In this document: positions 5,115 to 12,724 of the stretch, piece by piece
Layout: each line of letters begins with the position of its first letter
Position numbering within the stretch: the stretch's first letter is position 1
Source: a virus
Strand: one strand, 5' to 3'
DNA length: 64,000 nt
Virus record (IMG/VR): IMGVR_UViG_3300044470_000379
Span: 1 to 64,000 of that record
Notes under the pieces: generated by a model
Told to the model about the DNA's origin: nothing
What the model saw: the letters and a program-made list of their open reading frames with translations, nothing else
Database searches by the model: none
Position numbers and translations under genes: made by a program

Positions 5115-7112
5115 CTAGTCCTCCACCAAAAAATCTCGTTCCTGTCCTACCTGCATCGGTGAGTCGGATGCCATTTTGGATGCCCCAAAGAGTTTCAATT
5201 CGTCCTCGATCTTCGCCTTGCGGATTAGCGGGTTCTTCCAGCGGTTCAAATAGTCCTCGTCCCCGAGCAGCCCGCGGCCGATTTCGGCTGCAACTTGCTT
5301 ATGACCGGTATCCAGCTTGACCCCATGGGCTGCAAGGAAAACCATGACGCCGAAGGCGCGTTCCAGATCATCCGTATTGTGGATGCCGGGAATCCACTGG
5401 TCCATGCCTTCCAGCAGGGCTTTGACCTCTTCCGCTGGCACGGGCTCCTCGAAGCCCTTGCCCAGCCCCCCGAGGAACGGCGTGCGGTATGAGTCGAGAA
5501 TGTCGTGGGCGGAGTCGTTGTCGTACGACCTTTCGCCCCATGCGCCCGCAACCTTCACCTTGCCTTTTATCAGGGGACCGATAGGGGTCTTCGGATTGAC
5601 CCGCAGTATCTTGGCGACGTTCTTCGCCCAGTTCGGGTCTCCGTTGCTGTAGATCAGGCCCGCCTTCTCAAGGCTCATGTCGGGCTTGAAGTTCGGGTTC
5701 TGCCCGTCAGCGATCCGGTTCAGCGCCTTCTTGAGGGCGCGCTCGCCCAGAGCTTCAGTCTCGAACCGCATGATTCGGCCGGAATGGAACCCCACGAGGT
5801 TGCCGGGGTTGTGAAGCTCGGGATCGGCTCCTTCGGTGCGGCAGATCGCATCCACAAACTCGTCAAGACCTATCCGCTTCTCTTCCACAATGGCTGCTGG
5901 CGAGTACCTTGTTGGGGCGGCGGGGTCTACAGCGCCGGGCATCAATGCTAAAAGCGCAGCGGGGAGCAGCGCCCGGTTCAACGGTCCTGCCGTCTTTTCC
6001 GTGGCTCCGTGGCAGCCGCAGCCGCCATCGGGATCGTTCTCGTGCGGGCAGCCAAAGTCCGGTGGGTGGGTGTGAATCTCGAACGGATGCCCGCAGGTGC
6101 ACATAGCAGCGGCCTTGCTCAGGCTGGCTTCGAGTTCCAAGCTTGCCGCCTTGTGCTGCCTCATTTTCTCTTCGCAGTCGGGGCAGATGCCGTGGGAGAC
6201 GGGCTCGACGCCCTCCCGCATTACCTTCCCGCACCAAGCGCAGACTTCCTTGTGCTGCTCGGCGAGCTTCGCCTTGATGCCCATCCGCTTCAGTTCCGCT
6301 ATGTCGTCGGTCAGTCCCGGCTTTACGGGCGCTGCTGGGGTGACTACGCGGACGGACGCCTCGTCGGCGGTGAAAATCTCAAGCTGCTCGGTGGTACGCC
6401 CCTCATCCACCAGCTTTCCGTTCTCCTCGTGGACCGAGAAAAACGGTTCGCCTTCCGGCGCGTGGTCGATCACGATGTAATAGTCAACCCCGGATTTCGT
6501 CCAGCGCTCCTCCGTCGCGCCCGAGGGGTACCAACCGTGGGTGGAAAGAATTTCGCGCCACTCGTCGTCGATGAAACCCTTGGCGGTCTTCGTGCTGGAA
6601 ACCTTGGCGATGCCGGACGGGAACAAGTCGGCGGCGGCCTTCTTGCATTTGGACATCGCCCTGACGGCTTCCTTGAGTTGGTAGGGGTTGAGTTGGTTCC
6701 TAAAGGCCCACGCTTTCACGCAGCGTGCGGTGTTCCCGAACTTTTGCAGGTAATCTACGGCGTGCTTCGCATAGCCGTTCGCATAGGCGGCAGACAAACT
6801 GTCCGTGGTGATCTTGCCTGCGTCGGTGAACAGCGGTTGCTGCTCCTCCACAAGATCGATGGATGCCGGAGCCATGTCTACGGTTGTGCCGTTGTCCCAC
6901 TTGACCCCTATGCGAACGCGGGTCTCGGGGAATGACCTGTCAATGCTGGGAAACGTCACATCGACGCTCTGCACTGTGCCGAGTGCTGCGCCGGGGTGAA
7001 AGTGGCGAACTCGGGAACCGATGGGGAACTCCTTGAGCATGTAGGCCTTGAGTTCGCGAAGGTCACGTGGTTCTTTAGGATTGGAACCGCTTTTTAGGAG
7101 AGAATCGCGCAT
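5115..7112 (-). CDS. Multidomain protein: lysozyme-like NPGNL domain, zinc ribbon, DUF4259-like end
   Basis: The 665-aa protein starts at ATG 7112 (GAGG six bases before). Around residue 290 it has CAWCGK and later CPDCEEK, a four-cysteine zinc ribbon, followed near residue 340 by a second Cys/His cluster (CTCGHPFEIH, GCGCHG). Residues about 410-510 carry RTEG and HNPGNL, the pattern of phage lysozyme-like domains with a catalytic glutamate. From about residue 525 the stretch GERSYDNDSAHDILDS matches the start of DUF4259. It may be a virion-carried or ejected wall enzyme with regulatory parts. The tmRNA gene lies downstream. It ends in TAG. Confidence 0.65.
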   Translation of the reverse strand: MRDSLLKSGSNPKEPRDLRELKAYMLKEFPIGSRVRHFHPGAALGTVQSVDVTFPSIDRSFPETRVRIGVKWDNGTTVDMAPASIDLVEEQQPLFTDAGKITTDSLSAAYANGYAKHAVDYLQKFGNTARCVKAWAFRNQLNPYQLKEAVRAMSKCKKAAADLFPSGIAKVSSTKTAKGFIDDEWREILSTHGWYPSGATEERWTKSGVDYYIVIDHAPEGEPFFSVHEENGKLVDEGRTTEQLEIFTADEASVRVVTPAAPVKPGLTDDIAELKRMGIKAKLAEQHKEVCAWCGKVMREGVEPVSHGICPDCEEKMRQHKAASLELEASLSKAAAMCTCGHPFEIHTHPPDFGCPHENDPDGGCGCHGATEKTAGPLNRALLPAALLALMPGAVDPAAPTRYSPAAIVEEKRIGLDEFVDAICRTEGADPELHNPGNLVGFHSGRIMRFETEALGERALKKALNRIADGQNPNFKPDMSLEKAGLIYSNGDPNWAKNVAKILRVNPKTPIGPLIKGKVKVAGAWGERSYDNDSAHDILDSYRTPFLGGLGKGFEEPVPAEEVKALLEGMDQWIPGIHNTDDLERAFGVMVFLAAHGVKLDTGHKQVAAEIGRGLLGDEDYLNRWKNPLIRKAKIEDELKLFGASKMASDSPMQVGQERDFLVED

Positions 7113-7122
7113 CTGTGCCTCT

Positions 7123-7152
7123 ATTAAAAGCAAACAAAAACAGTAAACTCAA
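7123..7152 (-). promoter_or_regulatory. Candidate promoter for the 665-aa protein gene
   Basis: On the minus strand TTGAGT (7152-7147) and TTTAAT (7128-7123) are 18 bases apart in an AT-rich stretch just before the ribosome site of the gene starting at 7112. Confidence 0.4.
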
Positions 7153-7202
7153 AAGGCAACTGTTGAACTCATTGAAAAGGACTACCCACGAGGAGCTTTT
7201 TA

Positions 7203-7751
7203 ATGAATAAGAACGATGCCCAAAATAGCAGACGAGCAAAAGCTAAAGCCGAAGGGAAATGCAGAACATGCGGGGTTAAGCCCACCCCAGTGGGATACGC
7301 CACATGCGATTCTTGCAGAGCCACCACCAAAAATTATTATCAACGCCACAAAGATAAGATGAAAGCCTATTACCAACGCAACAGGCAAAAAATCATCGAA
7401 AGAACCAAACAATATGATGAGGCCCATCCCAGCGAACGAAGAAAGCGACTGAACAAACGACGCCGACAGAAAAGAATGAAAGCCATAAAACTTCTTGGAG
7501 AACGGTGCCGTGGGGTGACTTCTGCTGGTTGCCGTTGGGTCAACGAGGACGGAACCTACGGATGCACCGATGTCCGCATACTCCAGATCGACCATGCGAA
7601 GGGAGGAGGAGCCGATGAACTAAAGCATGGACGAAAAGCCTTCATCGGTAGCGATGGAGTAGTGATAAAAATCTTACGCGGAGAAACCAACACCTATCAA
7701 CTTTTATGCCCTAATTGCAATTGGCTAAAACGGGTTTTGGGAACTGCCTAG
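7203..7751 (+). CDS. HNH homing endonuclease
   Basis: This 182-aa protein is on the opposite strand to its neighbours, with GAGGAG before the ATG. It starts with a zinc module (CRTCG, then CDSC), continues with a long basic helix rich in Lys, Arg and Gln (residues 45-100), and ends with an HNH-type site: a short Cys-flanked strand (CRGVTSAGC), LQIDHAKGGG, and LLCPNCNWLK. The layout equals that of the gene at 30846-31475. It is more AT-rich than the flanking genes, a sign of recent arrival. Its stop shares CTAG with the stop of the converging gene at 7748. Confidence 0.8.
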   Translation: MNKNDAQNSRRAKAKAEGKCRTCGVKPTPVGYATCDSCRATTKNYYQRHKDKMKAYYQRNRQKIIERTKQYDEAHPSERRKRLNKRRRQKRMKAIKLLGERCRGVTSAGCRWVNEDGTYGCTDVRILQIDHAKGGGADELKHGRKAFIGSDGVVIKILRGETNTYQLLCPNCNWLKRVLGTA

Positions 7752-8005
7752 TTTATCCTGATTTTGTCGATTGGCCTGTCTTGGGGCGTCTCGACCAGGC
7801 CGTCGTTGACCTTCTGGTCGATGAGGTCGGCGTACAGGTGGAACAGGCGGGCGAGGTCATGCCCTCGCTCCTTGCAGTTGCCGAGGGCGTATGCGCCCGG
7901 AGGGTCGAGGCTGATCGCCATCCCGGCGAAGCTGACGCCGTGATTCGTGCAGAGGAGCGTGAAAGTTTCGTACGCACGCCTCAGATCATCTGGCATGTCA
8001 GGCAT
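7748..8005 (-). CDS. Hypothetical protein (85 aa)
   Basis: The start at ATG 8005 overlaps the previous stop as TAATG, so translation is coupled. The open frame continues upstream to 8167 but there overlaps a better gene. The protein starts MPDMPDDLRRAYETF and contains helices and GNCKERGHDLARLFHLYADL. The family is unknown. It shares its last bases with the convergent HNH gene. Confidence 0.55.
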   Translation of the reverse strand: MPDMPDDLRRAYETFTLLCTNHGVSFAGMAISLDPPGAYALGNCKERGHDLARLFHLYADLIDQKVNDGLVETPQDRPIDKIRIN

Positions 8006-8238
8006 TAGTATCCCCTTCGCATCGGGCAGTTCAGCTTGTGGGGAAATGGTTTCTCCATCGGCTTGCCCACCCGGCCGCACTTGTTGCATTGGAATTCGCC
8101 GGTCAACTTCCCATCCTTTTCGAGCATCAGGTAGGAGAAGCCGTCGTGCATATCCTGCATGGCGCATTTGAGCTCGGCTTCCATCTCCGGCGTCAACTCA
8201 AAATCGGAATCGTCAAATTCATCGAAGTCGTCTGGCAT
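8005..8238 (-). CDS. Small zinc-finger protein (77 aa)
   Basis: Starting at ATG 8238 (TAATG overlap with the upstream gene), it has an acidic start (MPDDFDEFDDSDFEL) and a C-terminal zinc site CNKCGR ... HKLNCP. The pattern suggests a single zinc ribbon for protein or nucleic acid contact. Function unknown. Confidence 0.6.
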   Translation of the reverse strand: MPDDFDEFDDSDFELTPEMEAELKCAMQDMHDGFSYLMLEKDGKLTGEFQCNKCGRVGKPMEKPFPHKLNCPMRRGY

Positions 8239-8579
8239 TAGCCCCACCCGGTCCCGCCGCAGTCGTCGCAGCCCTTGCCGCCGCATGCCTTACATTGCAG
8301 CATCTTTTCAAGCTCCGGGTGCTCTTTAACGATCTTCATGCACTTCTCGGCTTTCGCCTTGTGGAACTCCTCGATGAGCCGCTGGCCCTCCGGCGTCTTT
8401 TTGAGCCCCGCCGTGAAGCTCGTCTTGAACACCGTCCAGGACTGCTCGGACCATGCGTCCCAGAGCTTCTTTAGCAGCCAAGTCGCAGCCGCAGCGAGCG
8501 CCGCCCAGAAGACCTGGCTCCACGAGATGCGCGGCCAGAAGGTCACGAAATAGAGCATGGTCGGGAAGCGGAAAAGCAT
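8238..8579 (-). CDS. Membrane-anchored protein with DnaJ-type zinc motif (113 aa)
   Basis: The chosen start is ATG 8579, right after the endonuclease stop (TGACATG), with GAGGG at suitable distance. Residues about 5-35 are hydrophobic and aromatic (one membrane helix), followed by a helical segment, then CKACGGKGCDDCGGTGWG at the C-terminus, the CxxCxGxG repeat of DnaJ-type zinc domains. It may hold partner proteins at the membrane. Family unknown. Confidence 0.6.
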   Translation of the reverse strand: MLFRFPTMLYFVTFWPRISWSQVFWAALAAAATWLLKKLWDAWSEQSWTVFKTSFTAGLKKTPEGQRLIEEFHKAKAEKCMKIVKEHPELEKMLQCKACGGKGCDDCGGTGWG

Positions 8580-8580
8580 G

Positions 8581-9309
8581 TCAAATACCCTCACTACAGA
8601 GGTTGCAAGTCGAGTTCTTAAGCCCCCGGTTGACATGCCAACGCTTGTGGCAGGACCGTTTGAAGGCTTCACTTATCGCAATACTGCCACTTGAAGACAT
8701 CTGATGCTTTTTGCCCCGATGCGCGTTAGCACAACGACGATGATACTCAACAGCATCCCTCTTGTACCATTCTTCCCAAGAGGCCTTGCGTTGAGATTCA
8801 TCCTGTTGGGCTCTGGCCTTTTTGATTTTATCTACGGCTTCTTGAGAACCGTGGTACGAACCGCTGGCGATGCGCTCCTTGACAGAGGCACGGAAGCCAG
8901 CGAGACGACATGCTTCTTGTTCTGGAGCGAGCGGTTTGCGCTTCTTGCCTTTGTTGGAGGCGCTGATCTTAGCGCGGGTCTCCGCCGAAGGCTTCCAGCC
9001 GGTGGCACCTCGTCCTCCCGCGCAAATGTTATAGCCACATTTTTGAGCGGCCAGCATCCTCACCATTATTTGCTCCCATGCTAAGCACTCTTCTTCGGAA
9101 GCAAAATCGGAGCGCAGAGAGCGGATAGTGAAATTTTCCCATCCGTATTTACGGACAGCGTTGTACAAGTGGGGCTTGCTAGCACAGGATTTCTCAGGAT
9201 GAAAAATACGATACTTCTGGTTCGACCAATACCGGGCTAAGTCGGATTCTTTGGTTTTCCCGATGTAATACTTCCAGTTAAGGTTGTTCAGAATGAAGTA
9301 AACATGCAT
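8581..9309 (-). CDS. GIY-YIG homing endonuclease (242 aa)
   Basis: The N-terminus MHVYFILN followed by YYIGKTKESD is the GIY-YIG nuclease core, and RKYGWENF is the usual following helix. The mid part has NUMOD3-type DNA-binding segments (KPSAETRAKISASNKGKK). AGGGAG precedes the ATG. The end carries a short Cys pair (CNLC). It sits between the tail gene at 9397 and small accessory genes. Confidence 0.85.
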   Translation of the reverse strand: MHVYFILNNLNWKYYIGKTKESDLARYWSNQKYRIFHPEKSCASKPHLYNAVRKYGWENFTIRSLRSDFASEEECLAWEQIMVRMLAAQKCGYNICAGGRGATGWKPSAETRAKISASNKGKKRKPLAPEQEACRLAGFRASVKERIASGSYHGSQEAVDKIKKARAQQDESQRKASWEEWYKRDAVEYHRRCANAHRGKKHQMSSSGSIAISEAFKRSCHKRWHVNRGLKNSTCNLCSEGI

Positions 9310-9357
9310 GAAAATGGCTCCCTGTTTAGGGGAACCATGGTCGTGAATCCTTTTGCT

Positions 9358-9390
9358 ATTATACGTAAGTACTTAATAATAAAGGACTTA
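9358..9390 (-). promoter_or_regulatory. Candidate promoter with TATAAT box
   Basis: The minus strand has a perfect TATAAT at 9363-9358, about 49 bases before the ATG at 9309, with no clear -35. A 10-base palindrome TAAGTACTTA lies next to it (9365-9374), resembling the GTACTTAAGTAC palindrome at 221-232. Confidence 0.45.
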
Positions 9391-9396
9391 TACTCG

Positions 9397-10047
9397 TCAA
9401 AACCTAACTATCCATTCAAAAATTATATTGACTCCGGCCGGGAGCAATAATGGGGGTAAAGTAACGTAGTTCACAAGTACAACGCTACTGGGGTTCGGCC
9501 CCTGCCCTGGTCCGCTAGTATCAGTCGGATCGAAGTACGGCGCGGTAAGCATGTTCGTCGGCCCGCCGTTATTGATCGTGCCGCCGCCGATCAGCCCCAT
9601 CTCGCGAATGCCCTGCGTGATGTTATCCGTCGTGGCGTTCACCGTGGTCTGGAAGCTGACCGTGGTGGAAAACGCGGCAAGAGGGTTGTAACTGGAATCC
9701 GTGTACTGAATCTTGGAAAGCGGCTTGCGGAGGATTTCCTGGATGATCGCCGTCTGCACAGGGGTCGGGTCCGGCTGCGTCTCCGGAGCCCATGACGGGT
9801 CTCCAGCGCCCAGCGCCAAGCCCCATATGCCGTAAAGCGGATCGGCGTTCGTGTCCGTCGTTTCCCCGAGCGGATAGGGCGGATTGGCCGCGTTGGGGTA
9901 GGAGTTCGCCATGAGCCGGGCGAACAGGAATTTCACGCCATTGACAATGACGTTGGGGCTCCGATAGAGGACTTCGCCCGTGTCCGTCCGGTACACACGG
10001 ATTTTGCCGCTCGGCTTGTACTGCGTCAAATCTTCCTTGAATTGCAT
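9397..10047 (-). CDS. Virion structural (tail/baseplate) protein, 216 aa
   Basis: AAGGAA stands before the ATG. The protein starts with a beta-rich region (GKIRVYRTDTGEVLYR) and NVIVNGVKFLFARLMAN, then long Thr/Pro/Asn-rich strands and an end ILLP-type beta segment (VNIIFEWIVRF). This composition is that of tail-tip or fibre-attachment proteins of large myoviruses. It is the most downstream gene of the tail operon. The exact role is unknown. Confidence 0.6.
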   Translation of the reverse strand: MQFKEDLTQYKPSGKIRVYRTDTGEVLYRSPNVIVNGVKFLFARLMANSYPNAANPPYPLGETTDTNADPLYGIWGLALGAGDPSWAPETQPDPTPVQTAIIQEILRKPLSKIQYTDSSYNPLAAFSTTVSFQTTVNATTDNITQGIREMGLIGGGTINNGGPTNMLTAPYFDPTDTSGPGQGPNPSSVVLVNYVTLPPLLLPAGVNIIFEWIVRF

Positions 10048-10125
10048 TTTTATTCCTTCACTACGCTCTGGGTAGTCTGATTCTCGGGTTTCGGTGCCGT
10101 CCCCTGACCAACCTTTCCTACAATC

Positions 10126-11130
10126 TCAAGACCTGACTAACTCTTCAAGCTCAATACTCTCTTCGGGCTCCGGAGGAGGCGGAGGCAGGATCGTCCACTT
10201 GAAGCGGTTGCGGGGAACCGGGAAATTCAGCCGCCGCATGAGCCGGAACGTCGGGCGTCCGGGGAAAATCGCCGAGCGGCCGTCCGGAAACTTCACGAGG
10301 TAGTCCTGAGGCCCGTGGTAGAGCGCGATGTCGGGCACCGCCACGCCCTCCGGCAGGTATGTCATGTTGCCCACGGAAATCGTCTTCGGGATGCCCGGCG
10401 GGAGCAGCCCGGCCTTCAGCGTTTGCTCATCCGGGAAGCTGACCGGAGGAATGAACTCGACCGCGCCCTTCTTCGTAAGTTGAAGAAGCCGATTCTTGAA
10501 TCCCGGGCCGATTGCCAGCGTCCCCGTGGGCTTTCCCTGCATGTTGTAAACGATCACGTACATCGGGCGGCCTTGCTGCTTCAGGCTGCGGCTGCGGTAC
10601 TGGCGGATGACCCTGGCCGTGTCGTCCACCGTGGTCTTGGGCTTCGGGCTGTAGGTCAGTTCGATGTGGCGGACCTTCGGGGCGCGCTTGATCTTGGTCG
10701 CCCCCGTGACCACCTTCTTCTGCGTCTCGTTCACGAACGACATGGGCAGGTTGAACGTGCCCTCGAAGGTTTTCACGGTCGGGTCCGCCCCGGTCTCGTC
10801 CTGCTCCTTCGAACTGTCGGCTTCGCTTGACATCCCCTTGAACGCGGCGAGCACGGTCGCGTAAATTTGCACGATTATCTCTTCGGAAAATTCCACACTC
10901 AGCATGAAGGACGCCACCTCGTCCAAAAGTGCGTGGACAGCCTCGGCTATTAAACCGGACATCGCTTTTGGCTGGTCTTCCACAAGCGGAATCTTCATGG
11001 AAAACACAGTAAAATTGGGAATTCCGAGGTCAAGGTTGAGGGACACACGGGGATTGGCGTCCCGAATCGTCGTAATTTCTAAGATTCCAGTTGGCGGGCT
11101 GACATACGAATTTTTGGCGAGTTCACTCAT
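10126..11130 (-). CDS. Hypothetical structural protein (334 aa)
   Basis: The protein has a beta-rich start, a helical stretch (residues 50-100), an acidic Ser/Glu linker, and a long C-terminal half with TYSPKPKTTVDDTARV and a Pro-rich end (LPPPPPEPEE). It lies downstream of the IscB insertion and presumably belonged to the same tail operon as the baseplate I gene. Ribosome site weak (AAGTAG). Family not recognised. Confidence 0.6.
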   Translation of the reverse strand: MSELAKNSYVSPPTGILEITTIRDANPRVSLNLDLGIPNFTVFSMKIPLVEDQPKAMSGLIAEAVHALLDEVASFMLSVEFSEEIIVQIYATVLAAFKGMSSEADSSKEQDETGADPTVKTFEGTFNLPMSFVNETQKKVVTGATKIKRAPKVRHIELTYSPKPKTTVDDTARVIRQYRSRSLKQQGRPMYVIVYNMQGKPTGTLAIGPGFKNRLLQLTKKGAVEFIPPVSFPDEQTLKAGLLPPGIPKTISVGNMTYLPEGVAVPDIALYHGPQDYLVKFPDGRSAIFPGRPTFRLMRRLNFPVPRNRFKWTILPPPPPEPEESIELEELVRS

Positions 11131-11169
11131 CTACTTATGAAACCCCTAGCTGACAAAGATCACCAGAGC

Positions 11170-11205
11170 CCCCGCGGGAAGCCCCTGCCTTCAGGCATGG
11201 GGATG
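11170..11205 (-). repeat. Right-end hairpin of the IscB element
   Basis: CCCCATGCC and GGCAGGGG form a stem with one bulged T and loop TGAA, followed by CCCGCGGGGG. This is the usual right-end fold of IS200/IS605-like elements. Confidence 0.6.
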
Positions 11206-11217
11206 AATGCGGGGCAA

Positions 11218-12486
11218 TTAGGTGCCGTATGCATAACCGTCTCTCCTTTGAATTATCTGAACGTACTTGGCTGAGATTCCATCTGTCTTTCCAACCTTGA
11301 AGGAAGGTTTGGCACGAACAACTACCCGTCCTACGTGGGTGCCTTTGTTCTTTCCGGTTGGAACAACAGCGCGAACAACATCTCCAGTCTCAAATCCGAA
11401 ATGCTTTTTGACACCAGAACGATGACGAGTTGGGAAACCAAATTTATCCGTGCCGCACATTTGACGAGAGCCGTGTCCCGTGGCGCGAATCAACAGCGGC
11501 TTCGCGTCTTCAGGCACGATAATCTTTGTGCCGGAGACGCCGACACACGCGGCGTCAATCCCATGTGCCTTCGGCAGTCCTTGCTTAACACGATTGAACT
11601 TTGTTCTACCGCCTGTGCCAACTTCGACAGGCAGCCCGGTTGCCTTGAGAGCGTTGAATAGTGCCCAGCGGGTTGCATTAACAGCAGCGGCGTCTTTGAG
11701 CGGAGCCTTCACTTGAGTTAAAATCTTCTTCAAGCGGTCGGGGTCTTTAGCAAGAAACTTCTCGATGCTGTCTGTGTTCTTCTTGGGATTGCACTTTTCG
11801 CAAGCCAAACACAGGTTAGAAATGCGGTCTGAGCCGCCTTTAGCTTTTGGATGAATGTGCTCGATTTGCAGCGGCACATCTTTGGCATCGCAGTACGAGC
11901 ACTGACGGTTCCATTTCTCCAACAAGTACTCCCGAACCTCGTATCCTTCGAGTGTGCCCTGCTGGTATTCAACACCGGCAATCTCGGGATTTTCAATCTT
12001 TTGCATGTCGAAGCGAACTAATTCTTGCGACAGTGTTTCGACAGGAGCCAAGCGGCGAAACCGATTAACCCAAGTCGTGGTGGTGAGCACGCGGTGCATC
12101 AATGACGGGGCAAGCCAGCCCTCGGGTTTGGTGCGGTTGAGAAAGCGTGCTTGCCGATACCGTGTCTTGCGATTGCGCCGCCCTCTGCGAAGTGCGGCAC
12201 GAGATTCCAACGAGTTCTTTATTTCCTGTCCTCGGTGCTGCAACTCTGCACGAGAGACAACCAAGCCAGCGTTGTTGACCAACGCAATGCCTGTGACCTT
12301 TGAGCCGGGGTCAAGCTTCAACCGCAAGGGCTGAATGACTCCGTCCGAAGGTGGACGTTTAAGAATGATGGTGAATGGATAGCGACGAAAAACAGCCGCG
12401 TCTCCCGCACTCAACAGCAAGCGTGCGCGTGCCGGTGTAGTGCAGGAGAGCGGCGTCTTATCTTGTGCTAAAACAAAAACTGACAT
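11218..12486 (-). CDS. iscB: IscB RNA-guided nuclease (422 aa)
   Basis: The N-terminus (FVLAQDKTPL, PARARLLL, VFRRYPFTIILK) is the PLMP domain specific to IscB. RuvC-I is LKLDPGSKVTGIAL (Asp59). It is followed by an Arg-rich bridge helix (residues 95-120), RuvC-II in SQELVRFD (Glu155), an HNH domain with CSYC, IEHIHP (His210) and CLACEKCN, and RuvC-III in HGIDAACVG (Asp311). All catalytic residues are present, so it is predicted active. IscB proteins use an omega RNA encoded just upstream to cut DNA next to a target-adjacent motif. GAGAGG precedes the ATG. The length fits the family (about 400-500 aa). Confidence 0.93.
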   Translation of the reverse strand: MSVFVLAQDKTPLSCTTPARARLLLSAGDAAVFRRYPFTIILKRPPSDGVIQPLRLKLDPGSKVTGIALVNNAGLVVSRAELQHRGQEIKNSLESRAALRRGRRNRKTRYRQARFLNRTKPEGWLAPSLMHRVLTTTTWVNRFRRLAPVETLSQELVRFDMQKIENPEIAGVEYQQGTLEGYEVREYLLEKWNRQCSYCDAKDVPLQIEHIHPKAKGGSDRISNLCLACEKCNPKKNTDSIEKFLAKDPDRLKKILTQVKAPLKDAAAVNATRWALFNALKATGLPVEVGTGGRTKFNRVKQGLPKAHGIDAACVGVSGTKIIVPEDAKPLLIRATGHGSRQMCGTDKFGFPTRHRSGVKKHFGFETGDVVRAVVPTGKNKGTHVGRVVVRAKPSFKVGKTDGISAKYVQIIQRRDGYAYGT

Positions 12487-12716
12487 CTAAATGTCCTCTC
12501 GGATTGCTCCGGTAAAGTTTGCCTCGACAATGTTTCTCAGGTTTGTGTATCAGCGACCTTCCCTGCTTTATCTTTCAGGAGCATGATTGCTGAAGACAGA
12601 GCCAAAAACTGGCAAGCATTCTTGGGTGTCGTGGCCTGTGAAACGTAGTTGGTTAGAACTTAGTCTGGTCAATGTGCTCGGTGGAACTCACCAAGCCCCG
12701 CCCTTTAGGGCTGGGG
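12487..12716 (-). ncRNA. Probable omega RNA of IscB with left-end hairpin
   Basis: This 230-base gap holds no gene. In the IscB family the guide-bearing omega RNA lies immediately upstream of the gene and starts at the element end, so the guide would correspond to the sequence just outside the element (3' end of the 685-aa tail gene). The hairpin CCCTAAAGGG within CCGCCC-rich arms lies at the outer end. Exact ends and fold were not computed. Confidence 0.6.
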
Positions 12717-12724
12717 ATTATTGA

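Larger units (their letters stand above)
11150..12720 (-). mobile_element. IscB element with IS200/IS605-like ends, no transposase
   Basis: The segment between the genes ending at 12725 and starting at 11130 holds an IscB gene with a hairpin at each end. On the left (transcription-upstream) side is CCCCAGCCCTAAAGGGCGGGGCTT (12690-12720 region). On the right are CATCCCCATGCC and GGCAGGGGCTT (about 11170-11205). Such hairpin ends are typical of IS200/IS605-type elements, which are moved by a TnpA transposase; none is present here, so movement would need a TnpA in trans. Boundaries are approximate. The left end starts within a few bases of the TAG of the 685-aa gene. Confidence 0.7.
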
